Source: Nitrospinota bacterium
GTDB taxonomy: Bacteria > Nitrospinota_A > UBA7883 > JACRLM01
Reading direction: 5' to 3'
Assembly: GCA_015231995.1 (NCBI GenBank)
Contig: JADGAO010000151.1
Span: forward strand, 2,073-8,322
DNA: 6,250 nucleotides
The position numbers and the translations under genes were made by a program. Under the pieces are notes generated by a model. The model had not been told where the DNA came from. It saw only the letters and a program-made list of their open reading frames with translations, and ran no database searches. Below, one piece after another: positions 1 through 6,250 of the stretch (within the stretch, counting starts at the first letter, position 1; each line of letters starts with the position of its first letter).

Positions 1-677
1 GGCTGGAATCCGGCTTCGGCGTTTATCACGTCGAGCCTCCAAACGTCCTGCACATAACCTGTCGCCCCCGACCATCCAGTCTTTTCATCATCCGGCCTGC
101 TTAACACCGGGATGTAAGTGAAGTTGGGCGATTGGGACGCAAGAGTCGCAAGCTCCGGGCGGTAGCCTAGGTCCCACGAGTGCCGCGCCCCGTGCACTAT
201 GACGTAACGCCGCGACATGTCACTGCCGAAAATGGTGCGTATCGCGCTCATGAACGGGGCAAGCCCTGTGCCTGTGGCGAACATGACGATGTGCGAGCCT
301 GGCCGGGCCTGGTCTATCTTGAACGCGCCTTTTATGTTCGGCGCGAGAAAAACCATGTCGCCAACCTTGAGGCTGAACAACCTGGGAGTCAGGGCGCCGG
401 AGCGGATAAGCGTTATGTACAACTCCATATACTCTTTCGTCCGCGATGACGAGGCTATAGAGTAGGCGCGTTTTATAAGCTTGTCGGGCGGAGGAGGTGT
501 CTCTTCCGGGTCAGTCACGGGATGACGCGGCGCGGAGCCGGGAAGAGCCAGCACGGCGAACTGTCCGGGAGCGAAATCCGGAATCTCCCATCCCACAGGT
601 TTGACGCGCAGTATCATCAGGCCAGGCGCGACTTCTGTCATGCTGACGACTTGGGCGTTCAACTCATTATCGGCCAT
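1..677 (-). CDS. Ferredoxin--NADP+ reductase-like flavoprotein (C-terminus beyond window)
   Basis: Translating the minus strand from the ATG at 677 gives 225 open codons that run off the left edge, so the C-terminus is missing. It is an FAD/NAD(P)-binding oxidoreductase of the ferredoxin-NADP+ reductase superfamily, which moves electrons between NAD(P)H and a ferredoxin or flavodoxin in the cytoplasm. Visible in order: an FAD-domain strand with PGQF (residues 37-40); the flavin-binding RAYS motif (70-73, followed by IASSS); a GALTPRLF segment (94-101) like the G-LSPRL stretch of bacterial Fpr enzymes; and the nucleotide-binding GTGLAPFMS motif (136-144). TGYVQD near the visible end matches the region after the NADP domain's central strands. 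A proline-rich insert (about 46-66) lies just before RAYS. No signal peptide or membrane segment is seen. Bacterial Fpr proteins are about 250-270 residues, so perhaps 30-50 are missing. The electron partner cannot be told from sequence. Superfamily is confident; exact substrate is not. Confidence 0.85.
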   Translation of the reverse strand, partial: MADNELNAQVVSMTEVAPGLMILRVKPVGWEIPDFAPGQFAVLALPGSAPRHPVTDPEETPPPPDKLIKRAYSIASSSRTKEYMELYITLIRSGALTPRLFSLKVGDMVFLAPNIKGAFKIDQARPGSHIVMFATGTGLAPFMSAIRTIFGSDMSRRYVIVHGARHSWDLGYRPELATLASQSPNFTYIPVLSRPDDEKTGWSGATGYVQDVWRLDVINAEAGFQ

Positions 678-683
678 AGGGTA

Positions 684-690
684 CTCCTTT
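684..690 (-). promoter_or_regulatory. Shine-Dalgarno site of the Fpr-like gene
   Basis: Read on the minus strand this is AAAGGAG, six bases before the ATG at 677. It is the strongest ribosome-binding site in the window and fixes the start of the reductase gene. It also argues that the gene is translated independently of the kinase gene upstream. Confidence 0.75.
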
Positions 691-714
691 AACTAACCAG
701 TCTGTCATGGCGTT

Positions 715-720
715 ATCATA
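715..720 (-). promoter_or_regulatory. Weak -10-like hexamer upstream of the Fpr-like gene
   Basis: TATGAT on the minus strand (5/6 to TATAAT) would place a start of transcription about 30 bases before the reductase ATG. At a 17-base spacer the upstream hexamer is a poor match to TTGACA, so this is only a candidate. The reductase could instead be transcribed with the kinase, since no convincing terminator is seen in the 119-bp gap between them. Confidence 0.2.
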
Positions 721-796
721 CACGAACCTTTGGTCTTACGATTCGGCGCGGCGTATGCTCCCTCCAATCCGTAACGGTGGATTGAAAAGAAAACCG

Positions 797-3418
797 TCAT
801 CCTCGCGCCTGGTTCAATCTCTTCAACATCTCCTCGTATAACTTCTCAAGCTCACGGTAGGGCTTAAACTCCTCTGTTTTCATGATTCCCGGGTTCAGGA
901 ATATTGCCTCCATCAGCTTGCTTCCGGCTTCGGCGGTCTCGCGGTTTTCAAGCATCGCCATCGCAAGCTCCAGCAAGACCCATTCCTTGTTGCGGGGGTT
1001 ATAGGAGAGGACTGTGTTATAAACCGCCTTGGCGTCGTTTATCATCCCCTTTTTACGAAGCTCGGAGCCATATCTTAACCCCGCCGTTTTCATGTTCTCC
1101 GTAACGATATGCTTCTCCGGCACGGGATGTTTCAAAAGCTCCGTGTAAATCCGAAACGATCTGGCAAGATCGCCACGTTTTCTCGAGACTATGGCGAAGT
1201 TGTTGAACGCCGGCCCGACGGCCACAGGGTCTTTGGGGAGGATTTCGCCGAACAGCTTTTCGGCTTCCTCCAGGTTGCTGTTTACGCCCAACAGGACGGC
1301 CCTGTCAATCAACGTGTCCAAGCTTATCTCCTGATCCTCGCTATTTACTTCCTTTGTTTTGTGCACCACGCGGGAGACAAGCTCGGCGAGCAACTTTTGC
1401 CCTTCTGCAAACCCGGGAGTGTCCTGGAAATCCGCCTCATGCAGGGCGGAAAGAATTGGGGCGTAGGGGGTTTTCGGGAGTTTTTCGGGAAAATCACGGT
1501 TGTCATGCTCCATCTTTTCGATGAGCTTTTCCGCCTCCTGGAGACGTTTCAATCCGACGTCAAACCATTTGCGGGCTTTTTCGGGGCCTTCCTTTATCGC
1601 GGCCTGTTTGGCGAGGATAAGGCAACAGGCGCCCACTTTGGCGTATGGCGTGGGAGACTCCTGTTCGAGCCGGTTCGCCTCGCGGTAGTCGTTGAGCGCC
1701 GGGACGTATTTCTTGACCTTGTAATAGGCGTCGCCACGGTTGAGCAATATCTTCGGGTCGGCGTTTAACGCTATCGCCTCGGAGAGCACCTTTATCGCCT
1801 CCGCATGGCGGCCGCTTTTCATAAGTTCGTCGCCCAGGCGCAGAAGCCCTTTGTATGTCTCCAGGTCTTCCTGTTCTGTTGCGGAGACGCCAGGCGGCGG
1901 TTTTTCGTCAACCTTGAAATCTTTCGCCAGCAGGTCGTTGTAGGCGCAAAGCCCCGCCATCACCTCGTCTATATTCTGGCCGAGCAGGGTGTTCGGGGCG
2001 ATGAAAATACAGTATTTGATGCCGAACGTGCCTAGGAATTTGAAAAGCTGGTTTTGCATCTCCGACGTGGTTGTGGCCCTGAAAATGGGCACGAAGTTTT
2101 CAAACGTCAGAAGCGGGTTGTGGCGTTTGATCCCGCGCAACACGTCAATCAGGTTAAAGTTGGACTGTTTGGGCCTGTATTGCAGAAGAAGCAGATGGTT
2201 CTTCTTGAGCGCATGGGTCATATACGCGATCATGTTCATCCCCTCGTATCCTGGATCGGGATGAAGCGTGAAACCGACCTTCATCAGTATGTCGAAAAGG
2301 CCGTTGACCAGCGAAGTGTCGTCTATTACGAATGAGGCTTCGGGATGCTTTTTCAGGAGTTCCGAAAGTTTCTGGCGGTAATAGACCTCCGGTTTCATTT
2401 TTTGTTGCGCCTTGCGGGCCTCTTCGGCGGTTTCCGACGACTTTCGCTCCGCTGGCTGTGACGGGATGAAATCCATGGTCACCTCGCCGTCTGACATCAG
2501 AAGCGTGGCGTCTTCTGAGGCGAAGGAGGGCTTTGTCTTGGCGGGCGGAGCCTTGGCCGTTTCATCGAACAAGCCAGACTCCGCCATCTCCATTACTGCG
2601 TTGAGGGCTTTTACGAATTCGGCGGCGCTCTGGAACCTGTCATCGGGATTCTTGGACATCCCTTTCTGGATTATGGAGTTGACCAGCGGCGGCAGGCCGG
2701 GCCGTATCGTGGTGGGCGGCGGCGGGTTCTCGTTTATCACCTTATACATAATGGTGGTGATGTTGCTTCCCGGGAACGGCTTTTCACCGGTCAGTATTTC
2801 GTACAACATGACGGTGAGGGAAAATATGTCCGACCTGTGATCCGCCTTCTTCCCGTAAATCTGTTCCGGCGACATGTAGCTTGGCGTGCCCATCACCGCG
2901 CCGGAAAGCGTCATTGACGTATCGGACATCTTCGCAAGGCCGAAATCGGTTATCTTCGGCGAATCGCCCACCATCAGGATGTTCGATGGCTTCAGGTCGC
3001 GGTGGATAACCCCTCGTTTGTGGGCGTAATCAACCGCTTCGGCGATCTGCTTGATTATCCCCACTCTCCGCTCCATCGCGGGGTAAGTGTTCTTTTTTAT
3101 GTGCCAGTCCAGCCCTTTGCCCTCAAGCAACTCCATTGCGATATAGATGGTGACGGTTCCGTCAACCAGGATTTCCTCGCCTATGTCGAAGATCGTGACT
3201 ATATACGGGTGAGACAGCTGGCCGGCGGCGCGGGCCTCGTTGTAAAAGCGTTGAAGGGCGTTCGATTCGCCCTTTTCCTCGACTAAAACAGGCGAGCGGA
3301 TGACTTTTAACGCGATGAGACGGTCAATTTTCGGGTCGCGGCCTTTATAAACAAGGCCCATCCCCCCACGGCCGATCTCTCCGACGATTTCGTAGCGGCC
3401 CAATCGCTTCAAGGCCAT
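797..3418 (-). CDS. Hanks-type Ser/Thr protein kinase with degenerate receiver-like domain and TPR repeats
   Basis: An 873-residue soluble signalling protein. Residues 9-270 form a complete Ser/Thr kinase domain: Gly loop GRGGMGLV (16-23), ATP-anchoring Lys38, helix-C Glu61, catalytic HRDLKPSN (139-146, Asp141), DFG (158-160), an activation loop rich in Ser/Thr (165-180), GTPSYMSPEQ (177-186) and the HRSDIFS segment (194-200). All catalytic residues are present, so it should be active. A low-complexity linker (about 280-345) follows. Residues 361-478 read as a receiver fold: SFVIDDTSLV keeps the acidic pair (Asp366-Asp367), but the strand LLLLQY (409-414) has Gln/Tyr where the phosphoacceptor Asp should be, and IFIAP (471-475) has Ala for the conserved Lys. 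TPR-like helices follow (about 519-590 and 733-845). No transmembrane helix is seen, unlike PknB-type kinases. The ATG at 3418 puts the kinase domain at residue 9, as expected; its ribosome-binding site (AAGAG) is weak. The substrate is unknown. Confidence 0.93.
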   Translation of the reverse strand: MALKRLGRYEIVGEIGRGGMGLVYKGRDPKIDRLIALKVIRSPVLVEEKGESNALQRFYNEARAAGQLSHPYIVTIFDIGEEILVDGTVTIYIAMELLEGKGLDWHIKKNTYPAMERRVGIIKQIAEAVDYAHKRGVIHRDLKPSNILMVGDSPKITDFGLAKMSDTSMTLSGAVMGTPSYMSPEQIYGKKADHRSDIFSLTVMLYEILTGEKPFPGSNITTIMYKVINENPPPPTTIRPGLPPLVNSIIQKGMSKNPDDRFQSAAEFVKALNAVMEMAESGLFDETAKAPPAKTKPSFASEDATLLMSDGEVTMDFIPSQPAERKSSETAEEARKAQQKMKPEVYYRQKLSELLKKHPEASFVIDDTSLVNGLFDILMKVGFTLHPDPGYEGMNMIAYMTHALKKNHLLLLQYRPKQSNFNLIDVLRGIKRHNPLLTFENFVPIFRATTTSEMQNQLFKFLGTFGIKYCIFIAPNTLLGQNIDEVMAGLCAYNDLLAKDFKVDEKPPPGVSATEQEDLETYKGLLRLGDELMKSGRHAEAIKVLSEAIALNADPKILLNRGDAYYKVKKYVPALNDYREANRLEQESPTPYAKVGACCLILAKQAAIKEGPEKARKWFDVGLKRLQEAEKLIEKMEHDNRDFPEKLPKTPYAPILSALHEADFQDTPGFAEGQKLLAELVSRVVHKTKEVNSEDQEISLDTLIDRAVLLGVNSNLEEAEKLFGEILPKDPVAVGPAFNNFAIVSRKRGDLARSFRIYTELLKHPVPEKHIVTENMKTAGLRYGSELRKKGMINDAKAVYNTVLSYNPRNKEWVLLELAMAMLENRETAEAGSKLMEAIFLNPGIMKTEEFKPYRELEKLYEEMLKRLNQARG

Positions 3419-3455
3419 AGTGGACTCTTGAATGTAAAGTAATGAAACGATATAT

Positions 3456-3482
3456 TTGATTTTCTCACCGATTCAGGATAAT
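3456..3482 (+). promoter_or_regulatory. Candidate promoter for prmC, overlapping the kinase promoter
   Basis: On the plus strand TTGATT (3456-3461) and GATAAT (3477-3482) lie 15 bases apart, a shorter spacer than ideal. The -10-like hexamer occupies nearly the same bases as the kinase -10 on the other strand. It lies about 80 bases before the prmC start. Lower confidence than the minus-strand candidate. Confidence 0.3.
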
Positions 3483-3503
3483 TCCATTTCCATGGCTTAT
3501 CAA
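3475..3503 (-). promoter_or_regulatory. Candidate sigma70-type promoter of the kinase gene
   Basis: On the minus strand TTGATA (3503-3498, 5/6 to TTGACA) and TATCCT (3480-3475, 4/6 to TATAAT) are separated by exactly 17 bases. This predicts a transcript start near 3468 and a leader of about 50 bases before the kinase ATG at 3418. It is a sequence match only, but both spacing and position are good. Confidence 0.45.
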
Positions 3504-3561
3504 TCGGTTTTTAACAGGCGCCGGGAATGCACTGCCCATTATGCGATCAAAGAGAACTGTG

Positions 3562-4452
3562 ATGGATGACCCAGAAAGCTTCCACCTCTTATGGCCGGAA
3601 GGCGAAGTCTCGCTCGCCGATCTTGCCCATTTGGGGGAAAACATCCTGAAGGGAGCGAAGGTTCCCTCCGCCAGGCTTGATGCGGCGCTATTGCTGGCCC
3701 ACGCCATTGGCAGGGATACGACGGCTCTGATCGCCCATTTCAACGAACCGGCGGCGCGGGACGCCGTGGAAAAATTCGCCGGACTCGTCCGCAGGAGGAC
3801 GCAAAAAGAGCCGGTGGCGTATATTACCGGGATCAAGGAGTTCTACTCGCTTCCTTTCAGGGTGGACAAGTCTGTTTTGATTCCCAGGCCCGAGACGGAA
3901 TTTGTTGTGGACGAGGCGCTGGCATACGTTGAAGCGGATTCCGGCGTTACTGCATTGGACGTGGGCGTTGGCTCAGGGGCGATAGCCGTGGCTGTGGCCG
4001 TGGCGCGTCCGCGATGGAGGATAGACGCGGTGGATTCGAGCGCGGAGGCTTTGGCGGTGGCTAGAGACAATGCCGCCCTCAATGGAGTCACCGAGAACAT
4101 AGAGTTCATGCTCTCCGACCTTTTCACAAGCGTCCTCGACAGGGTGTACGATCTAATACTCTCCAATCCCCCATATATCCCGGAGGGGTCGTCGGATGTG
4201 TTGCCGGATGTCGAGCTTTACGAGCCTCATTCAGCTCTCTTTGCCGGGGCCGATGGTCTGGACGTGATAAGAGCGCTTGTGAGACAATCCCCAACCCGGT
4301 TGAAAACCGGCGGCAGGCTTATCTTTGAGATGGACGGATCGCAGGCGCAAAGCGTGAAACGGATAATCGAGGAGACGGGGACTCTGAAATTCGTGAAAGT
4401 GGTGAAAGATTACGCCGGTTTGGACAGGGTGGTTGTGGCGGAGAGAGTGTGA
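3562..4452 (+). CDS. prmC: Peptide chain release factor N5-glutamine methyltransferase (PrmC/HemK)
   Basis: Methylates the Gln of the GGQ motif in release factors RF1 and RF2 using S-adenosylmethionine, which raises termination efficiency; a cytoplasmic enzyme. Numbered from the ATG at 3562 (296 residues): an N-terminal helical release-factor-binding domain with SARLDAALLLAHAIG (36-50), the PrmC hallmark stretch from EPVAYITG to VLIPRPETE (83-113), the SAM-binding loop LDVGVGSGAIAV (132-143), an acidic Asp158 ending the second strand, the catalytic NPPY (202-205) that grips the glutamine, and EPHSALFAG (221-229). All motifs are intact. An in-frame ATG at 3541 would add seven residues, but nothing like a ribosome-binding site sits at the right distance from it; AAAGAG (3549-3554) lies seven bases before 3562, so I prefer the latter. 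Even so the N-terminus is about 15 residues longer than usual. The usual neighbour prfA is not adjacent; murA follows, as in many genomes. Confidence 0.95.
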   Translation: MDDPESFHLLWPEGEVSLADLAHLGENILKGAKVPSARLDAALLLAHAIGRDTTALIAHFNEPAARDAVEKFAGLVRRRTQKEPVAYITGIKEFYSLPFRVDKSVLIPRPETEFVVDEALAYVEADSGVTALDVGVGSGAIAVAVAVARPRWRIDAVDSSAEALAVARDNAALNGVTENIEFMLSDLFTSVLDRVYDLILSNPPYIPEGSSDVLPDVELYEPHSALFAGADGLDVIRALVRQSPTRLKTGGRLIFEMDGSQAQSVKRIIEETGTLKFVKVVKDYAGLDRVVVAERV

Positions 4453-4475
4453 TACGCAGGAGCTCCGGACAGAAG

Positions 4476-4565
4476 TTGTCATACTGAGGGAGCCTTTGCG
4501 ACCGAAGGATCAAAGTAGAACAAATTATTCTTTAGATAGATTCTTCGCGTTGCTCAGAATGACAA
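4476..4565. repeat. Imperfect palindromic interspersed-repeat element (about 90 bp)
   Basis: The outer arms TTGTCATACTGAG (4476-4488) and CTCAGAATGACAA (4553-4565) are inverted repeats of 13 bases with one mismatch. An inner stem pairs CGAAGGATC (4503-4511) with GATTCTTCG (4539-4547), allowing one G-U pair, around an AT-rich loop of 27 bases. The segment between outer and inner stems is asymmetric (14 versus 5 bases). The word pattern (GTCAT-CTGAG-GAAGGATC and its complement) resembles a palindromic repeat I have seen dispersed in intergenic DNA of several phyla; that recognition is from memory. It has no transposase and is noncoding; open frames across it are spurious. In RNA it would form a long hairpin in the prmC-murA spacer. 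It lacks a T tract right after the stem, so it is not a classic terminator. Confidence 0.7.
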
Positions 4566-4578
4566 ACTCTACGCTACG

Positions 4579-4639
4579 CTTCGTTCAGAATGACAACGCG
4601 GAGTTTACCCCGAGTCTATCGAAGGTTTCAGAATGATAA
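4579..4639. repeat. Two further partial copies of the palindromic-repeat arm
   Basis: The right-arm word recurs: CTTCGTTCAGAATGACAA (4579-4596) and TTCAGAATGATAA (4627-4639, one base changed). Together with the arm at 4553-4565 this makes three same-orientation copies of TCAGAATGAYAA at spacings of 31 and 43 bases. CCGAGTCTATCGAAGG (4610-4625) resembles a variant of the opposite arm. This suggests nested insertion or arm duplication of one element family. The rest of the prmC-murA gap (4640-4700) shows nothing I can name. Confidence 0.55.
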
Positions 4640-4698
4640 TATCTCTAACGCGACGGGTTATGCAAAGTTCCCTCGCCTGGGACTGCAAACAAAGTATT

Positions 4699-4704
4699 GA
4701 AGGA
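4699..4704 (+). promoter_or_regulatory. Shine-Dalgarno site of murA
   Basis: GAAGGA lies 11 bases before the GTG at 4716, a slightly long spacing. No in-frame ATG sits closer to the conserved MurA N-terminus, so this site supports the GTG start. Confidence 0.5.
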
Positions 4705-4715
4705 ACAATCCTGAA

Positions 4716-5984
4716 GTGGACGTAATAGTGATAGAGGGCGGGAAACCGCTTAAAGGCTCCGTGACGATATCAGGCGCCAAAAATTCCGCCCTGCCCATAT
4801 TCGCCGCCACCCTGCTTGCGCCGGGGGAGTTCACGTTGGAGAACATCCCCGACCTGATGGACGTGCGCACGATTATAAAGATCATCACCGAGTTCGGATG
4901 CCGTGTCCGCAAAAACGGAGCGGACGGGTATACCGTGGACAGCACAGGGGTTAACAACCACGAGGCGCCTTACGACCTGGTCAAGACCATGAGGGCTTCG
5001 TGCCTGGCTCTCGGGCCGCTGGTTGCGCGGCTTGGCAGGGCGCGGGTAAGCCTTCCCGGCGGATGCGCCATAGGCGAGCGGCCCATTGACCAGCATTTAA
5101 AAGGCCTTTCGGCGCTCGGCGCGAGGATAGACATATCCCACGGCTATGTGGACGCGCATGTGGAGGGAAGGCTCGTCGGAAAGCACATCACCATGGACTT
5201 GGTCACCGTCACCGGCGTGATGAACATCATGATGGCGGCGGCGCTGGCGGACGGACAGACGGTGATAGACAACGCCGCTCGTGAGCCGGAGGTGACGGCG
5301 CTCGCCGATTTTCTCAACGCGATGGGAGCCAACATCCGTGGCGCAGGCACTCCAACCATCGTCATCGAAGGCGTCCGGGAGTTGAAACCGGCCCGCGTGA
5401 CGAACATCGCAGACCGCGTCGAAGCCGGAACGTTCATGGCGGCGGCGGCCATCACCGGCGGCGACGTCGACGTTTGCGGAGTTGACCCGGTCAACGTTGG
5501 GGCTATAAGCGACAAGCTTCGAGAATGCGGCGTAACGGTGGAAGAGAACGGGCGGAACATACATGTGCGCGGCGGAGAGCGCATTATTCCCATCAACGTG
5601 ACGACAGCCCCTTTCCCCGGGTTTGCGACCGACATGCAGGCTCAGTACATGGCGTTAATGTCCCTGGCCGACGGCGCGTGCGTAATCACGGAGACGATAT
5701 TCGAAAACCGGTTCATGCACGTCGCCGAACTTAGAAGGATGGGGGCGGATATAACCGTCTCCGGCAAATCGGCGCATGTGCGTGGGGTTAAAAAGCTAAG
5801 CGGCGCTCCGGTGATGGCGACGGATCTGCGCGCATCGGCGTCGCTTGCCATTGCGGCTCTTGCGGCGGAGGGGGAGACTACGATATCGCGCGTGTACCAT
5901 CTGGACAGGGGATACGAACATATAGAGAGAAAGCTGATGAGCCTCGGCGCGACAATAAGGCGTATTCCGGGCGGAAAACCTTAA
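4716..5984 (+). CDS. murA: UDP-N-acetylglucosamine 1-carboxyvinyltransferase (MurA)
   Basis: Transfers the enolpyruvyl group of phosphoenolpyruvate to UDP-GlcNAc, the first committed step of peptidoglycan precursor synthesis in the cytoplasm. The protein is 422 residues, the normal length for the family. It shows the two-domain EPSP-synthase-like fold with the conserved ISGAKNSALP near the start (18-27, Lys22 and Asn23), MRAS (92-95), the mobile active-site loop GGCAIGERPID (115-125) with catalytic Cys117, IADRVEAGTF (231-240), the catalytic Asp306 in FATDMQAQ (303-310), and TDLRASASL (369-377). Because Cys117 is kept, the enzyme is predicted to be sensitive to fosfomycin, unlike the Cys-to-Asp forms. 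The start is GTG; the protein then begins MDVIVIEGGKPLKG, which aligns with the usual family N-terminus. It follows prmC on the same strand across a 263-bp repeat-bearing gap, so co-transcription is possible but not shown. Its stop lies 6 bp from that of a convergent gene. Confidence 0.97.
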   Translation: MDVIVIEGGKPLKGSVTISGAKNSALPIFAATLLAPGEFTLENIPDLMDVRTIIKIITEFGCRVRKNGADGYTVDSTGVNNHEAPYDLVKTMRASCLALGPLVARLGRARVSLPGGCAIGERPIDQHLKGLSALGARIDISHGYVDAHVEGRLVGKHITMDLVTVTGVMNIMMAAALADGQTVIDNAAREPEVTALADFLNAMGANIRGAGTPTIVIEGVRELKPARVTNIADRVEAGTFMAAAAITGGDVDVCGVDPVNVGAISDKLRECGVTVEENGRNIHVRGGERIIPINVTTAPFPGFATDMQAQYMALMSLADGACVITETIFENRFMHVAELRRMGADITVSGKSAHVRGVKKLSGAPVMATDLRASASLAIAALAAEGETTISRVYHLDRGYEHIERKLMSLGATIRRIPGGKP

Positions 5985-5990
5985 CGGCTC

Positions 5991-6250
5991 TTACGCCACG
6001 CCTCCGTCGTCGGCCTCCGCCTTGAGCATATTGTCCTTTAATATCTTGAGCGCCTCGAAGAATTTTTGCCCGAAAACGCCTTCGAGCGCATCCTGTCCGG
6101 CCCGGATTATGTAGAGCTTGTTCCAGGCGAACGAGTGGGAGATGGTTTTTGTGATTATCGCTTCGCGCAGGTCGTCGGGCTTTAGGTTGTCCACAAACAT
6201 GCCGAATGTTTGTTTGACCTCATTTCCGTTCGGGGCTTTTTCGGTGGCGC
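5991..6250 (-). CDS. Hypothetical protein, C-terminal part only (start beyond window)
   Basis: A leftward open frame ends with TAA at 5993-5991 and remains open to the right edge (86 codons), so the true start is probably outside the window. An internal ATG at 6200 exists, but the frame continues upstream through 16 more sense codons and no ribosome-binding site sits at proper distance from it. The visible end holds LKPDDLREAIITKTI, then SHSFAWNKLYIIRAGQDALE and a helical stretch FFEALKILKDNMLKAEADDG, ending in an acidic tail. It looks soluble, mostly helical, with no signal or membrane segment in the part seen. I do not recognise the family. It converges on murA with 6 bp between stops, leaving no room for a terminator between them. 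Base composition matches the neighbours, and the long open frame and acidic C-terminus support a real gene. Confidence 0.6.
   Translation of the reverse strand, partial: ATEKAPNGNEVKQTFGMFVDNLKPDDLREAIITKTISHSFAWNKLYIIRAGQDALEGVFGQKFFEALKILKDNMLKAEADDGGVA

Noticed and set aside
180..465. Plus-strand open frames of 82-89 codons at the left end
   Set aside because: They are antisense to the ferredoxin reductase-like gene, whose motifs are unmistakable on the minus strand.
762..784. Small inverted repeat CAATCC/GGATTG between the kinase and the Fpr-like gene
   Set aside because: The stem is only 6 bp with an 8-base loop, and no T tract follows it in the direction of kinase transcription (the T-rich stretch precedes it), so it is not a supportable terminator.
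1109..1768. Long plus-strand open frame of 219 codons inside the kinase region
   Set aside because: It is antisense to the TPR part of the kinase, has no family motif, and the kinase frame is clearly coding.
4433..4636. Open frame of 67 codons spanning the end of prmC and the repeat cluster
   Set aside because: It is a translation of the palindromic repeat, with a start inside prmC and no ribosome-binding site.
4635..4640. GATAAT as a possible -10 for murA
   Set aside because: It lies in the repeat arm, and the hexamer 17 bases upstream (GAGTCT) does not resemble a -35 element.
5097..5635. Minus-strand open frames of 155 and 163 codons within murA
   Set aside because: They are shadows of the well-conserved murA frame in GC-rich DNA and show no recognisable motifs.

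Overview
The window looks like chromosomal DNA from a GC-rich, free-living, probably diderm bacterium. It carries cell-wall and translation housekeeping genes beside a Hanks-type kinase fused to a receiver-like module and TPRs. I cannot name a species. The mix of genes and the interspersed palindromic repeat would fit lineages such as Nitrospinota, Nitrospirota or Desulfobacterota, but this is inference only.

Layout. The left third is read leftward: a large soluble Ser/Thr protein kinase (3418 to 797), followed after 119 bp by the N-terminal 225 codons of a ferredoxin--NADP+ reductase-like flavoprotein (677 to 1, running off the left edge). The right half is read rightward: prmC (release-factor glutamine methyltransferase, 3562 to 4452) and murA (UDP-GlcNAc enolpyruvyl transferase, 4716 to 5984). 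The kinase and prmC are divergent across about 140 bp that holds promoter-like hexamers for both strands. The prmC-murA gap is 263 bp and contains a noncoding cluster of imperfect palindromic repeats. At the right edge a leftward, partly seen gene of unknown function (6250 to 5991) converges on murA, with only 6 bp between the stop codons.

How the genes relate. prmC and murA are neighbours in many bacteria and act in translation termination and the first committed step of peptidoglycan synthesis. The kinase is a separate signalling unit. Its middle contains what I read as a degenerate response-regulator receiver domain: the acidic pair is kept, but the phosphoacceptor Asp and the conserved Lys are lost. 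This sits between the kinase domain and a TPR-rich C-terminus, and is the most interesting feature here. I see no tRNA, rRNA, CRISPR array, transposase or phage gene in the window.
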